DNA of 23,463 nucleotides from positions 1-23,463 of the forward strand of contig CALLPZ010000359.1 in NCBI GenBank assembly GCA_938015405.1. The letters are read 5' to 3'. A program made the translations under genes and the position numbers. The notes below the pieces were generated by a model. That model was not told the DNA's origin. It worked only from the letters and a program-made list of their open reading frames with translations, and searched no databases. Of the stretch, positions 15,112 through 22,884 are shown one piece after another (within the stretch, counting starts at the first letter, position 1; each line of letters begins with the position of its first letter). The stretch is from an uncultured Pseudanabaenaceae cyanobacterium. GTDB lineage: Bacteria > Cyanobacteriota > Cyanobacteriia > PCC-9006 > JAAUQQ01.

Positions 15112-16863
15112 ATGACCCCTACTGTTCCTGACAGCAAAACTTTAACCATCCGTCCCTCCCCTGAGCTGCTGCCTGCCCATGAGCACAATGCGCTAGAAGC
15201 AGGGCGGGACTATAGCTGGAACCGGGGAAATTATTCTCCGTCGATACGCGCGGCCCGCATTTGGACCTTCGTTCTCACCCTTTCTCGTCGCCTGTGGATG
15301 GACGGCAAGGCCTGGTCCTACCGCGGTGGCATGACCGAAGAGAACCTCGCCAAGCGTCGCCGGTCTAGGGCAATCTGGATTCGCGAAACTTTTTTGGATT
15401 TAGGTCCTACCTTTATCAAGCTGGGGCAGCTGTTTTCCACCCGGGCCGATCTTTTTCCCACGGAGTACGTGGAGGAGCTCTCGAAGCTCCAGGATCGTGT
15501 CCCTGCATTCCCCTTTGCCGATGCCCAAACCATCATCGAAGCAGATCTGGGCAAACCGCTAGGTCCTCTGTTCAAATCCATTGATCCAGTGCCCCTAGCG
15601 GCAGCCAGCCTGGGGCAAGTCCACAAAGCCATTCTCCACTCCGGCGAAGAGGTTGTGGTTAAGGTTCAGCGCAACGGGCTCAAGCGTCTGTTTGACATTG
15701 ACCTCAAGATCCTCAAGAACATTGCTCGCTACTTCCAACGTCACCCCCGCTGGGGCAAGGGTCGCGACTGGATCGGCATCTATGGCGAATGCAGCCGCAT
15801 CCTTTGGGAAGAAATTGATTACCTTAACGAAGGGCGCAATGCCGATGCCTTCCGGCGGAATTTCCGCGATCAAGACTGGGTCGCTGTCCCCCGCGTGTAT
15901 TGGCGCTACTCCTCACCTCGGGTGCTCACCCTGGAGTACATGCCTGGCATCAAGATTAGCCACTATGAGGCCTTAGAAGCTGCAGGCTTAGACCGAAAAC
16001 TTCTAGCCCGCTTAGGAGCTGAGGCCTATCTACGGCAAATCCTCAACTATGGGCTGTTCCATGCGGACCCTCACCCCGGAAATCTGGCCGTTCGTACTGA
16101 CGGATCGCTAATTTTCTATGACTTTGGCATGATGGGCCAAATTCAATCCGACATGCGTTCCAAGCTGCTGGGCATCTTCTTTGGCGTTGCCCAAAAAGAT
16201 GGCAATCAGGTCATGAAAGCCATGATTGAAGTGGGTGCCCTAGAACCCATTGGTGACATGGGCCCTGTGCGCCGTTCCATCCAGTACATGCTGGATAACT
16301 TCATGGACCAACCCTTTGAGAATCAATCGGTTGATAGTATTAGTGATGATCTGTACGAAATAGCCTACGGTCAACCCTTCCGTTTTCCGGCAACCTTTAC
16401 CTTTGTAATGCGCGCCTTCTCAACCTTAGAAGGTGTGGGCAAAGGTCTTGACCCAGAATTTAACTTTATGGAGGTGGCCAAGCCATTTGCCCTGGATATT
16501 ATGAGCCAAACCTCACCGAACTCTCCCGGTCTGTTTGATCAAATCGGTCGCCAAGCTGCCCAGGTGGGTTCCACCGCTTTTGGCCTACCCACACGCATCG
16601 AGGAAACCCTGGAAAAGCTTGAGCAGGGAGATGTTCGTGTCCGCGTTCGCTCCATCGAAAGCGATCGCCTAATGCGTCGCCTAGGCAGCATTCAAATGGG
16701 CACGAGTTACGCAATTTTGTTCGGTTCCCTAACAGTTTCGGGAACGATCTTGTTTGTCTATGATAAGCTGCCCCTTGCTGTGATGCTCTTCTTCGGAGCT
16801 GCAGTCATAGCATTGGCATTTGTGCGCCTGCTACTACGTCTAAATCGCAACGAGCGTATTTAG
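15112..16863 (+). CDS. AarF/ABC1/UbiB family kinase-like protein
   Basis: A 583-residue member of the ABC1 atypical kinase family, whose relatives support quinone synthesis and, in cyanobacteria and plastids, prenyl-lipid and stress functions. Signatures are the KxGQ motif (Lys103-Gln106, FIKLGQLFSTRADLFP), the Ala-rich loop AAAS (163-166) that replaces a Gly-rich loop, Lys184 (VVVKVQR), the DYLNEGRNA helix (236-244), HADPHPGN (317-324; Asp319 and Asn324) and YDFGMMG (336-342, Asp337). Two membrane helices near the C-terminus (about 532-550 and 553-576) anchor it, as in plastid ABC1K proteins. All expected catalytic residues are present. The PP2C gene begins 42 bases downstream, so the two are probably co-transcribed. 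Which ABC1 subgroup it belongs to cannot be settled here. Confidence 0.94.
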   Translation: MTPTVPDSKTLTIRPSPELLPAHEHNALEAGRDYSWNRGNYSPSIRAARIWTFVLTLSRRLWMDGKAWSYRGGMTEENLAKRRRSRAIWIRETFLDLGPTFIKLGQLFSTRADLFPTEYVEELSKLQDRVPAFPFADAQTIIEADLGKPLGPLFKSIDPVPLAAASLGQVHKAILHSGEEVVVKVQRNGLKRLFDIDLKILKNIARYFQRHPRWGKGRDWIGIYGECSRILWEEIDYLNEGRNADAFRRNFRDQDWVAVPRVYWRYSSPRVLTLEYMPGIKISHYEALEAAGLDRKLLARLGAEAYLRQILNYGLFHADPHPGNLAVRTDGSLIFYDFGMMGQIQSDMRSKLLGIFFGVAQKDGNQVMKAMIEVGALEPIGDMGPVRRSIQYMLDNFMDQPFENQSVDSISDDLYEIAYGQPFRFPATFTFVMRAFSTLEGVGKGLDPEFNFMEVAKPFALDIMSQTSPNSPGLFDQIGRQAAQVGSTAFGLPTRIEETLEKLEQGDVRVRVRSIESDRLMRRLGSIQMGTSYAILFGSLTVSGTILFVYDKLPLAVMLFFGAAVIALAFVRLLLRLNRNERI

Positions 16864-16905
16864 ACCGGATTAGGCATTGGGGAATAGAGGAAGGATCGCA
16901 GGCCG

Positions 16906-17661
16906 ATGAAGCTGTATTTTGATGGCGCTACGGATACCGGGCTGGTTCGCTCGGCCAACCAAGACGCGTATTATATCGACCCCGAAGGCCGCTTTTTTAT
17001 CGTGGCTGACGGCATGGGAGGCCATGCTGGCGGTGAAGAGGCAAGCAAGCTTGCTGCGGATGTCGTGCGTGACTGCCTAGAGGCTCACTGGCAGACCGGT
17101 CAGTCCTCAGAGGAGTTGCTGGAAGAAGCGCTGCTCAAGGCCAATCAAAGCATTATTCAGGATCAGCAGGACAACCCTGAACGTTCTGATATGGGGACAA
17201 CGGCTGTTGTCATCGTGTTCCGCCCTAAGAGCGGTGAAGGCGCGCCCGAGCCCTGGTGTGCCCATGTGGGAGATTCCCGCCTCTATCGTCTGCGGGGTGC
17301 CAAGCTAGACCAAATTACGGAAGATCACACCTGGGTCAACAAAGCGAGCAAGATGGGTGTGATTACCCCAGATCAGATTAAGACTCATCCCTGGCGCCAT
17401 GTCCTATCCCAATGTCTGGGGCGCCCTGACTTAACCGATGTCAGTATCCAACCCTTGGAAGTTCTACCGGGCGATCGCCTCTTACTCTGCAGCGACGGCC
17501 TCACCGAAGAAGTCTCAGACCATATCATCGCAGAGCTCCTGAAGAGCGTCCGTGCCTGCGAAAAGGTCACCCACAAATTGATTGAGTCCGCCAAAGAAAA
17601 TGGTGGCCGCGACAATATTACTGTTGTGGCGATTGCTACTGAGATACAGGACCCAAGCTGA
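16906..17661 (+). CDS. PP2C-type Ser/Thr protein phosphatase
   Basis: A 251-residue single-domain, metal-dependent phosphatase, similar in size and motifs to the cyanobacterial PphA type that dephosphorylates the PII protein. Metal ligands are Asp20 (SANQDAYYID), Asp35-Gly36 (VADGMGGHAGGEEAS), Asp197 (CSDGLTEE) and Asp236 (GGRDNITVV). Asp123 in HVGDSRLYRL is also conserved. No membrane segment is present, so it is cytoplasmic. GAGGAAGG lies about 12-19 bases before the ATG. It follows the UbiB-like kinase by 42 bases and is followed by two hairpins, so the pair looks like a two-gene operon. Its substrate is unknown; the PII role is a family inference only. Confidence 0.95.
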   Translation: MKLYFDGATDTGLVRSANQDAYYIDPEGRFFIVADGMGGHAGGEEASKLAADVVRDCLEAHWQTGQSSEELLEEALLKANQSIIQDQQDNPERSDMGTTAVVIVFRPKSGEGAPEPWCAHVGDSRLYRLRGAKLDQITEDHTWVNKASKMGVITPDQIKTHPWRHVLSQCLGRPDLTDVSIQPLEVLPGDRLLLCSDGLTEEVSDHIIAELLKSVRACEKVTHKLIESAKENGGRDNITVVAIATEIQDPS

Positions 17662-17687
17662 ATTTTGGTCGTTCCTCAAACGATGCC

Positions 17688-17714
17688 CCAAGCGCCAGGC
17701 AATCTGGCGCTTGG
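17688..17714 (+). terminator. Perfect 11-base hairpin after the PP2C gene
   Basis: CCAAGCGCCAG pairs with CTGGCGCTTGG around a 5-base loop, 26 bases after the PP2C stop. The downstream sequence is AT-rich but lacks a long T run, so it is a terminator of moderate strength. Confidence 0.6.
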
Positions 17715-17738
17715 ATAATACTTAACCTTTTATCTATC

Positions 17739-17769
17739 GCCTATGCCAAGGACTTTGGCGTAGGCTTTT
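17739..17769 (+). terminator. Second hairpin with T run
   Basis: GCCTATGCCAA pairs with TTGGCGTAGGC (one G-U pair) across a 5-base loop and is followed by TTTT. With the preceding hairpin it forms a tandem terminator closing the UbiB/PP2C operon. Confidence 0.7.
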
Positions 17770-17784
17770 AGCATGGTTGCCTAA

Positions 17785-17915
17785 GAGGTTGTTGGAAAAT
17801 TCGGCTTGACCTCAAATTTGGGGCCACCACCCGATGATTTAAGCTCCAGCTTGCGTAAATCGGCGGCTCTCATGGGACTTGCTGCTACAGCTACTGGCCT
17901 TTTTCAAACAGCCTC
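17785..17915. mobile_element. Short MITE-like element with TAA target duplication
   Basis: The ends GAGGTTGTTGGAAAA (17785-17799) and TTTTCAAACAGCCTC (17901-17915) are inverted repeats matching at 13 of 15 positions. TAA flanks both ends (17782-17784 and 17916-17918), a likely 3-base duplication. The 131-base interior has no ORF or transposase. Ends of the GAGGCTGTTTGAAAA type and TNA duplications suggest mobilisation by an IS5-group transposase. It sits between the terminators and cysK. Confidence 0.6.
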
Positions 17916-18019
17916 TAACCTCCATTGAAGCTTGGTTCACCATTGTCTTACCCTGGACTATGGAGCTTCTCCTTTGGAAGCTTACCTGCCAAATCCACTA
18001 AAATCCCCCTTTTTTTGCC

Positions 18020-18991
18020 ATGCGCATTGCTGATAATGTCACCCAGCTCATTGGTCGCACTCCTTTAGTGCGCCTAAACCGCATCCCCCAGTCTGAAGGC
18101 TGCGTCGCTGACATTATCGTCAAGCTAGAAAGTATGAATCCTTCCTCCTCAGTCAAGGATCGCATCGGCATCAGCATGATCGAAGCAGCCGAGAAAGCTG
18201 GCGAGATTACCCCAGGCAAGACCATCCTGGTCGAGCCCACATCCGGCAACACAGGCATTGCCCTAGCCATGTCTGCCGCTGCCAAGGGCTATCGCTTAGT
18301 CCTGACCATGCCCGACAGCATGAGTGCAGAGCGACGCTCCATGCTCAAAGCCTACGGAGCGGAACTGGAGCTGACCCCCGGTAGTGAGGGAATGAAAGGC
18401 TGCATCCAACGAGCCCAGGACATCGTTGATCAGCATGAAGAGGCTTATATGCTGCAGCAGTTCCGCAACCCCGCTAACCCCAAAATTCACCGCGAAACCA
18501 CTGGTGAGGAGATTTGGGCAGATACCGATGGCAAGGTGGACTTCCTCGTCTCAGGGGTGGGCACTGGCGGCACCTTAACGGGCACCTCTGAAACGCTTAA
18601 GGCTAAAAAACCGGGTTTGAAGACCATTGCTGTTGAACCTGTGACTAGCCCAGTGCTATCCGGTGGTAAGCCTGGCCCCCACAAAATCCAGGGCATCGGT
18701 GCAGGCTTCGTGCCCGCAGTGCTCAAAACGGACCTGATTGATGAAGTAATCACCGTGACTGACGACGAGGCGATCGCCTACGGTCGTCGCCTCGCTCGGG
18801 AAGAAGGCTTGCTCTCCGGCATCTCCACCGGTGCCGCCTTGAGCGCAGCCATCAAGCTCGGTCAGCGCCCCGAGAATGCAGGCAAGCTGATCGTTATGGT
18901 TCAGCCTAGCTTCGGCGAACGTTACCTCAGCACACCGCTGTTCCAAGGGATGGAGCAAATTGCCGTATTGGAGTCTCTCTTGAGCCAATAA
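18020..18991 (+). CDS. cysK: Cysteine synthase A (O-acetylserine sulfhydrylase)
   Basis: PLP enzyme of 323 residues that makes cysteine from O-acetylserine and sulfide. Lys46 in SSSVKDRIG binds PLP as a Schiff base. The substrate loop TSGNTG (74-79), the phosphate-binding GTGGT (181-185) and Ser269 in SGISTGA, which contacts the pyridine nitrogen, are all present. The C-terminal segment SFGERYLSTPLF is the usual end. Length and motifs match CysK rather than cystathionine beta-synthase. TAAAAT at 17999-18004 may be the -10 box, giving a very short leader that includes a run of seven T. The MITE-like element ends about 100 bases upstream and may have altered the original promoter. Confidence 0.96.
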   Translation: MRIADNVTQLIGRTPLVRLNRIPQSEGCVADIIVKLESMNPSSSVKDRIGISMIEAAEKAGEITPGKTILVEPTSGNTGIALAMSAAAKGYRLVLTMPDSMSAERRSMLKAYGAELELTPGSEGMKGCIQRAQDIVDQHEEAYMLQQFRNPANPKIHRETTGEEIWADTDGKVDFLVSGVGTGGTLTGTSETLKAKKPGLKTIAVEPVTSPVLSGGKPGPHKIQGIGAGFVPAVLKTDLIDEVITVTDDEAIAYGRRLAREEGLLSGISTGAALSAAIKLGQRPENAGKLIVMVQPSFGERYLSTPLFQGMEQIAVLESLLSQ

Positions 18992-19049
18992 CTCATCATC
19001 TGTGGAGGAATCACTCCATCGGCTGTGAGTCTTCTATGAGCTAGGAACT

Positions 19050-19370
19050 ATGGCAGCGCTCTACTACCTGCTGCGATCGCGGCAAAACGGTCAATATCTT
19101 GCGGCTCGGCAACCTCAAACAGGAACAAGCAGAGCCGACGAAGATGGGTTGGCCCAGTCAGAGCGCTACCTCTTACTCTTTCAGCAAGACTTCGAGGCCT
19201 TGAGCTACATCAATGCTCATGCCCCGGAGGCAGGCGATCGCTTTGCAGTGGAGTCCCACAATCTCACCCAGCTCAAAACCTCCCTAGAACGCTGGGGGTT
19301 TGCTGGCGTTGGCTTTGTCACGGACCCACTGCTGCCCCAGGTGGACTTCCTGGCCCGCCGATTGCTTTAG
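19050..19370 (+). CDS. Conserved cyanobacterial hypothetical protein
   Basis: A 106-residue soluble protein beginning MAALYYLLRSRQNGQYLAAR. It resembles short cyanobacterial proteins of unknown function that share a YLLLF-DFEALSYIN stretch (here 40-55) and a C-terminal RWGFAGVGFV-DPLLP segment (86-100). No membrane helix or catalytic motif is visible. It lies 58 bases after cysK on the same strand and may be read through from it. It converges on the M41 protease gene, with a symmetrical sequence between them. Confidence 0.75.
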   Translation: MAALYYLLRSRQNGQYLAARQPQTGTSRADEDGLAQSERYLLLFQQDFEALSYINAHAPEAGDRFAVESHNLTQLKTSLERWGFAGVGFVTDPLLPQVDFLARRLL

Positions 19371-19441
19371 AGCTGCAATGCTGGTGAGCAAGCCAGGTTG
19401 GGCTATCCCCAGCCCAGAATATTCACCCCGTTAATGCAGCT
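19371..19441. terminator. Possible shared terminator between convergent genes
   Basis: AGCTGCA (19371-19377) and TGCAGCT (19435-19441) bracket the gap, and an inner TGGGCT/AGCCCA hairpin lies near 19399-19416. A two-tier fold is possible on either strand. No T run follows, so support is weak. Confidence 0.3.
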
Positions 19442-19443
19442 AC

Positions 19444-20142
19444 CTACACCGAAACTGGTGTCTCCATGCCAGCTTGAATGGCTGCTTCAATGCAAGCTTC
19501 TACGGACTGACGTTCTAACATAGACTGCTTCAGAACTTCGTAGGCTGAGTCATTGCGTTCCAAGACCTGCTTAGCCTGAAGGGCCGCCATGCGCTCCTTC
19601 AACTCTCGCTGGGAGGCCGGAACCTTGAGCTGGCGTAGCAGCGATCGCACCTTCATGACGTCATCAACGCCACCCTCAACATTGCCAAAGGCTTCTTTTT
19701 CCGCAGCACCACCCGCCATCCAAACCTGGCAATAGCGCTCAACAATCAAGGTCGAGAGCTGACCTTCTTCAATTTGAGCTTGGATGAGCTGATCATCAAA
19801 ACGCACGCCACCTTGGGCATTATGTCCCTGCTGGAGGGCTTCCCAGGCAGTAAGCGCGTAGCCTGTCACCGGGATTCCTAGCAGATAAGCCACGAGAAAA
19901 TGTCCGGCCTCATGGTGGAGGACGCGATTGCGGTGGTCTTCTGAGAACTGCGCCACCCAATCAATTAGCAGCGTCACACCGAGATTATCAAAGACAAATC
20001 GGTCTACAGTCGCAAGACTCAGGCCACCAAAGGCCAAGCCAGCGGGAATAAAAAGAGAAACATCGAGGGCTGGAGCCAAGAGCGAACCAACGGTCATGAC
20101 GAAGATTGTGACCGCCAGCAAGTTAATAGCAGTTTGGCTCAT
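19444..20142 (-). CDS. FtsH-like M41 zinc protease domain protein without AAA domain
   Basis: A 232-residue membrane protein. Two hydrophobic N-terminal segments (about 5-27 and 28-46) are followed by a metalloprotease-type region with HEAGH (77-81). The stretch MAGGAAEKEAFGNVEGGVDD (142-161) parallels the FtsH segment that supplies the third zinc ligand, probably Asp160 or Asp161. There is no AAA+ ATPase domain, so it is not a full FtsH. Similar stand-alone proteins are widespread in cyanobacteria and plastids and are often labelled ATP-dependent Zn protease, which is misleading here. A helical C-terminus (about 165-225) completes it. It starts 9 bases after the stop of the upstream carboxypeptidase gene, so both are in one operon. 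Substrate unknown. Confidence 0.88.
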   Translation of the reverse strand: MSQTAINLLAVTIFVMTVGSLLAPALDVSLFIPAGLAFGGLSLATVDRFVFDNLGVTLLIDWVAQFSEDHRNRVLHHEAGHFLVAYLLGIPVTGYALTAWEALQQGHNAQGGVRFDDQLIQAQIEEGQLSTLIVERYCQVWMAGGAAEKEAFGNVEGGVDDVMKVRSLLRQLKVPASQRELKERMAALQAKQVLERNDSAYEVLKQSMLERQSVEACIEAAIQAGMETPVSV

Positions 20143-20151
20143 AGGGGAGGT

Positions 20152-21168
20152 TTAACGATCCTGATGGAATAACTCCAGGCTATCTTGGTCACCCACATAT
20201 CGCCAGTGCCAGGGCTCGTAGTTGACGCCCTGGGCATTACCTTTCGGGAAAGACAATTCAAAGCTGTAGTAGGGCGCATTCTCTTGAAGCCAGGCAAAAG
20301 CAGCCGTCGTTTCAAAACGTTCGCTCAAATCCGTCGAGCCGCTGTTGGCATCGCCAATATCTACGGCATAGCCGGTGTGATGTTCACTATGACCTGGGGG
20401 CGCACTAACCTTGGCACGCTCACTGGCAGTCTGGCCACGCTCAGCCTTCACGCCAAAGAATAGGTCCTTCTGGACTGCAACGGACCGAAAGCCAGATAGG
20501 GGCAGCAAATTAATGCCATCAGCTTGGGCAGCCGCTCGCATATCTCGAAAGGCGTTAGCGGTGGCGCGATTGAGCAAAATCCCACCCCCAATATCGCTCA
20601 GCTCCCCATCATCGGCTTCTTCAAAGGGATAGTGGCCCAAAATCGTCTTGGTTTGCTCTGCTGTCTCAGATGCCGACGCAGCAGAACCGGCAATCCCAGC
20701 ATCGCCCGCCCCCTGGATTTCTACGACTGCTTTGGGATCTGTCTCCCCCCCCGAAGTGGTAAATGACCCCGTGGTGGAGCGATCTGAATTTAAAGGGCCC
20801 TCACCCATGGCTGCGATCGCAGTCCCCGTTCCAGGCTCTGCTACATCCTGGTCTGCCGACAAAATATTGGCATTGAAAAAAGCAGCAGCCACGCCCATGG
20901 AGAGCCCCACAGCCCCCGCTAGGCTGCCACCCACAATGACCCAGCGCCACTTTGACGAACTGCGCTTTGGATTGACGTCACTCTCGCGCAGAGCAACGGG
21001 AATATCATCGAAATCTTCCATCATGAAAGGGTTCTGCCCCATCGAGGGCTGACTGCTTTGCCATCTTACCTGACGATTCGCAGGACGGTGCTGCCCCTTG
21101 GTCAGGCGGCGTTGAACAGCACCATTACGGGGCTGGCGTGGCTTGGAAGTCATGCGGCTCGATGACAT
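20152..21168 (-). CDS. VanY-like D-alanyl-D-alanine carboxypeptidase (M15 family)
   Basis: A membrane-anchored peptidoglycan-trimming enzyme of 338 residues that should remove terminal D-Ala from stem peptides. The basic cytoplasmic N-terminus (about 1-74) precedes one membrane helix (about 75-97), a low-complexity Gly/Ser/Thr linker (about 105-175) and the peptidase domain (about 180-330). Zinc ligands are His263 and Asp270 in SEHHTGYAVD and His321 in EPWHW, with Glu318 as catalytic base. SGFRSVAVQ (225-233) is also family-typical. The domain would face the periplasm. It is the first gene of the operon with the M41-type protease. I see no clear promoter in the upstream gap. Confidence 0.93.
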   Translation of the reverse strand: MSSSRMTSKPRQPRNGAVQRRLTKGQHRPANRQVRWQSSQPSMGQNPFMMEDFDDIPVALRESDVNPKRSSSKWRWVIVGGSLAGAVGLSMGVAAAFFNANILSADQDVAEPGTGTAIAAMGEGPLNSDRSTTGSFTTSGGETDPKAVVEIQGAGDAGIAGSAASASETAEQTKTILGHYPFEEADDGELSDIGGGILLNRATANAFRDMRAAAQADGINLLPLSGFRSVAVQKDLFFGVKAERGQTASERAKVSAPPGHSEHHTGYAVDIGDANSGSTDLSERFETTAAFAWLQENAPYYSFELSFPKGNAQGVNYEPWHWRYVGDQDSLELFHQDR

Positions 21169-21350
21169 AGATTCACCCTAGCGAGTGCAACTGCAGCTCA
21201 AATGCGGCTTACAAGGGGAGTGTACTCGTTAGGAGAAAAAATTGGGGGAGGGCTGCGAGGATTTCACATATTGATGGTTCTCTCCCCTCGCCAAAAGGGT
21301 TCGGAATGAGAGAGCAAAGTCACTCAGATTTCCCCCTCATTTCGCATCGA

Positions 21351-21875
21351 TTAGACCGACTCACCGGAGTTTCGCTTCATCAAGGCTTCTGGCGTCGTCA
21401 GCTCATACTGCTCAAAGGGTTGGTGAATCCAGGGATTATCGTCCAAATATTGAATGGCGTAGTCAGGCTTAATCACCGAGCTAGCCTTATGCCAAAGCAC
21501 CGCAGTTCGAACCTCATCCACATAAAAACCATATTTGCGATCGAGCCAGATCAGGCTTTTTTGTAGGGTCACTCCAGAATCAACGAGGTCATCCACAATC
21601 AAAATGCGACTGCCCAAATTAGCAGTCGTCATGGTCAAGTCATGGGCAAAGGTAATGGAGCCCCGCTGGCGACCATCAATCCCGCCATAGGAAGAAGCAG
21701 ACAAAATCGCCAAGGGTTGGTTAAACAATCGGGCCAAGATATCGCCAATGCGTAGTCCTCCTTTTGCTAAGCAAAGGATTTGATTGAACTCCCAGCCGGA
21801 CTGGTGAATATTGACGGCTAACTGTTCAATGTTGCGGTGGTAGTCAGTCCAGTTAACGTAGAGATCAGAAGCCAT
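21351..21875 (-). CDS. Purine-type phosphoribosyltransferase
   Basis: A 174-residue type I phosphoribosyltransferase. The PRPP-binding motif is ILIVDDLVDSGVTLQ (91-105), with the acidic pair Asp95-Asp96. The loop LAKGGLRIGDILARLF (36-51) resembles the N-terminal PPi loop of xanthine/hypoxanthine enzymes. The WI-QPFEQYE ending (149-157) also recalls the Gpt group. It probably salvages xanthine, guanine or hypoxanthine by joining the base to PRPP, but the base specificity is not certain from motifs. It lies between the VanY-like gene (182-base gap) and the uracil-DNA glycosylase (94-base gap) on the same strand. Confidence 0.85.
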   Translation of the reverse strand: MASDLYVNWTDYHRNIEQLAVNIHQSGWEFNQILCLAKGGLRIGDILARLFNQPLAILSASSYGGIDGRQRGSITFAHDLTMTTANLGSRILIVDDLVDSGVTLQKSLIWLDRKYGFYVDEVRTAVLWHKASSVIKPDYAIQYLDDNPWIHQPFEQYELTTPEALMKRNSGESV

Positions 21876-21969
21876 GGCGATCGCGGTCTCGATAGTTCAG
21901 CAGTCAGTCCGGTAGCAGTGGGTCACTAGAGCCAGCGAGCCCTGCAATATCAGCCTCTTTGTCAGCCCC

Positions 21970-22665
21970 TTAGCCCTGACAAATCTCATCGTACTTTGCC
22001 CGTACCGCCTGAATATCCTGCCAGGTCTGCCACTTGGGACTGCCTTCCTTGCGAGAAGGGTTACGTAGGAGATAAGCCGGGTGCAACATCGGCATGCAAA
22101 GGCGACCTTCCCACTCCCGCCAGTGACCCCGAATCTTGGTAATACCCGCCTTCTCGGCCAACATGCCTTGGACAGACGTTGCCCCCATAAGGAGCACAAT
22201 CTTGGGGTCCATAATGCGCACCTGTTCCCGGAGATAGGGTGTACAGGATTTCATTTCCGGTGCTGACGGTTTCCGGTTACCAGGGGGGCGACATTTAACA
22301 ATATTGGCGATGTAGACATCCTTTTCGGTATCTAGCTTCACCGCAGCCAGGATTTTTTCTAACAACTGGCCTGCTTTGCCCACAAACGGCAATCCGGTCT
22401 CATCTTCGGTTTGCCCCGGCCCTTCCCCAATCACCAAGATGTCTGCCTGGGGATTGCCCCGGCCAATGACCGCATTGGTACGCGTGGCTCCCAAGCTACA
22501 GCGATGGCAGCTATTGCAGGGTCCCTTGAGCTCCTCCATGGTGCTGTAAGTTCCTGCCGGAATGGGAATGGCAGCATCAGTGGGAATCAACGCCGGATCA
22601 AAATCGTCCGAAGGCGCATTCACAGCGTCAGAAACGTTGAATAAATCGATTTGGTCAGGAGACAT
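21970..22665 (-). CDS. Family 4 uracil-DNA glycosylase (4Fe-4S)
   Basis: A 231-residue DNA repair enzyme that excises uracil from DNA. Four iron-sulfur ligands are in place: Cys50, Cys53, Cys125 and Cys141, with an extra Cys56. Motif A is GEGPGQTEDETGLPFVGKAG (80-99), and motif B is MLHPAYLLRN (193-202). The NIVKCRPPGNRKP segment (121-133) is also characteristic of the family. An N-terminal extension of about 40 residues, acidic and Pro/Ala-rich, precedes the fold. Family 4 enzymes are known from thermophiles and are common in cyanobacteria. The ATG at 22665 was chosen because the only plausible alternatives lie inside the conserved domain. Confidence 0.93.
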   Translation of the reverse strand: MSPDQIDLFNVSDAVNAPSDDFDPALIPTDAAIPIPAGTYSTMEELKGPCNSCHRCSLGATRTNAVIGRGNPQADILVIGEGPGQTEDETGLPFVGKAGQLLEKILAAVKLDTEKDVYIANIVKCRPPGNRKPSAPEMKSCTPYLREQVRIMDPKIVLLMGATSVQGMLAEKAGITKIRGHWREWEGRLCMPMLHPAYLLRNPSRKEGSPKWQTWQDIQAVRAKYDEICQG

Positions 22666-22884
22666 GCAAACAGCAGGAAATGGGCGATGGCTCCAATTTT
22701 ATCAGTGGCAATGATGGGGGGCGTCCGCAGAGGGGAGGTTATTCACGCTACGGGCTGCCTAAGCATAGAGCGTAGTTCATTCACCCTCTGGAGCCGGAGC
22801 CTGTTGCAACCCGCTTTCAATGGTCTGACCCCAAAATTCAAGTCAGCCAGTGCAATTTTGAGTGTATTCCAGCAATATCTGCTC

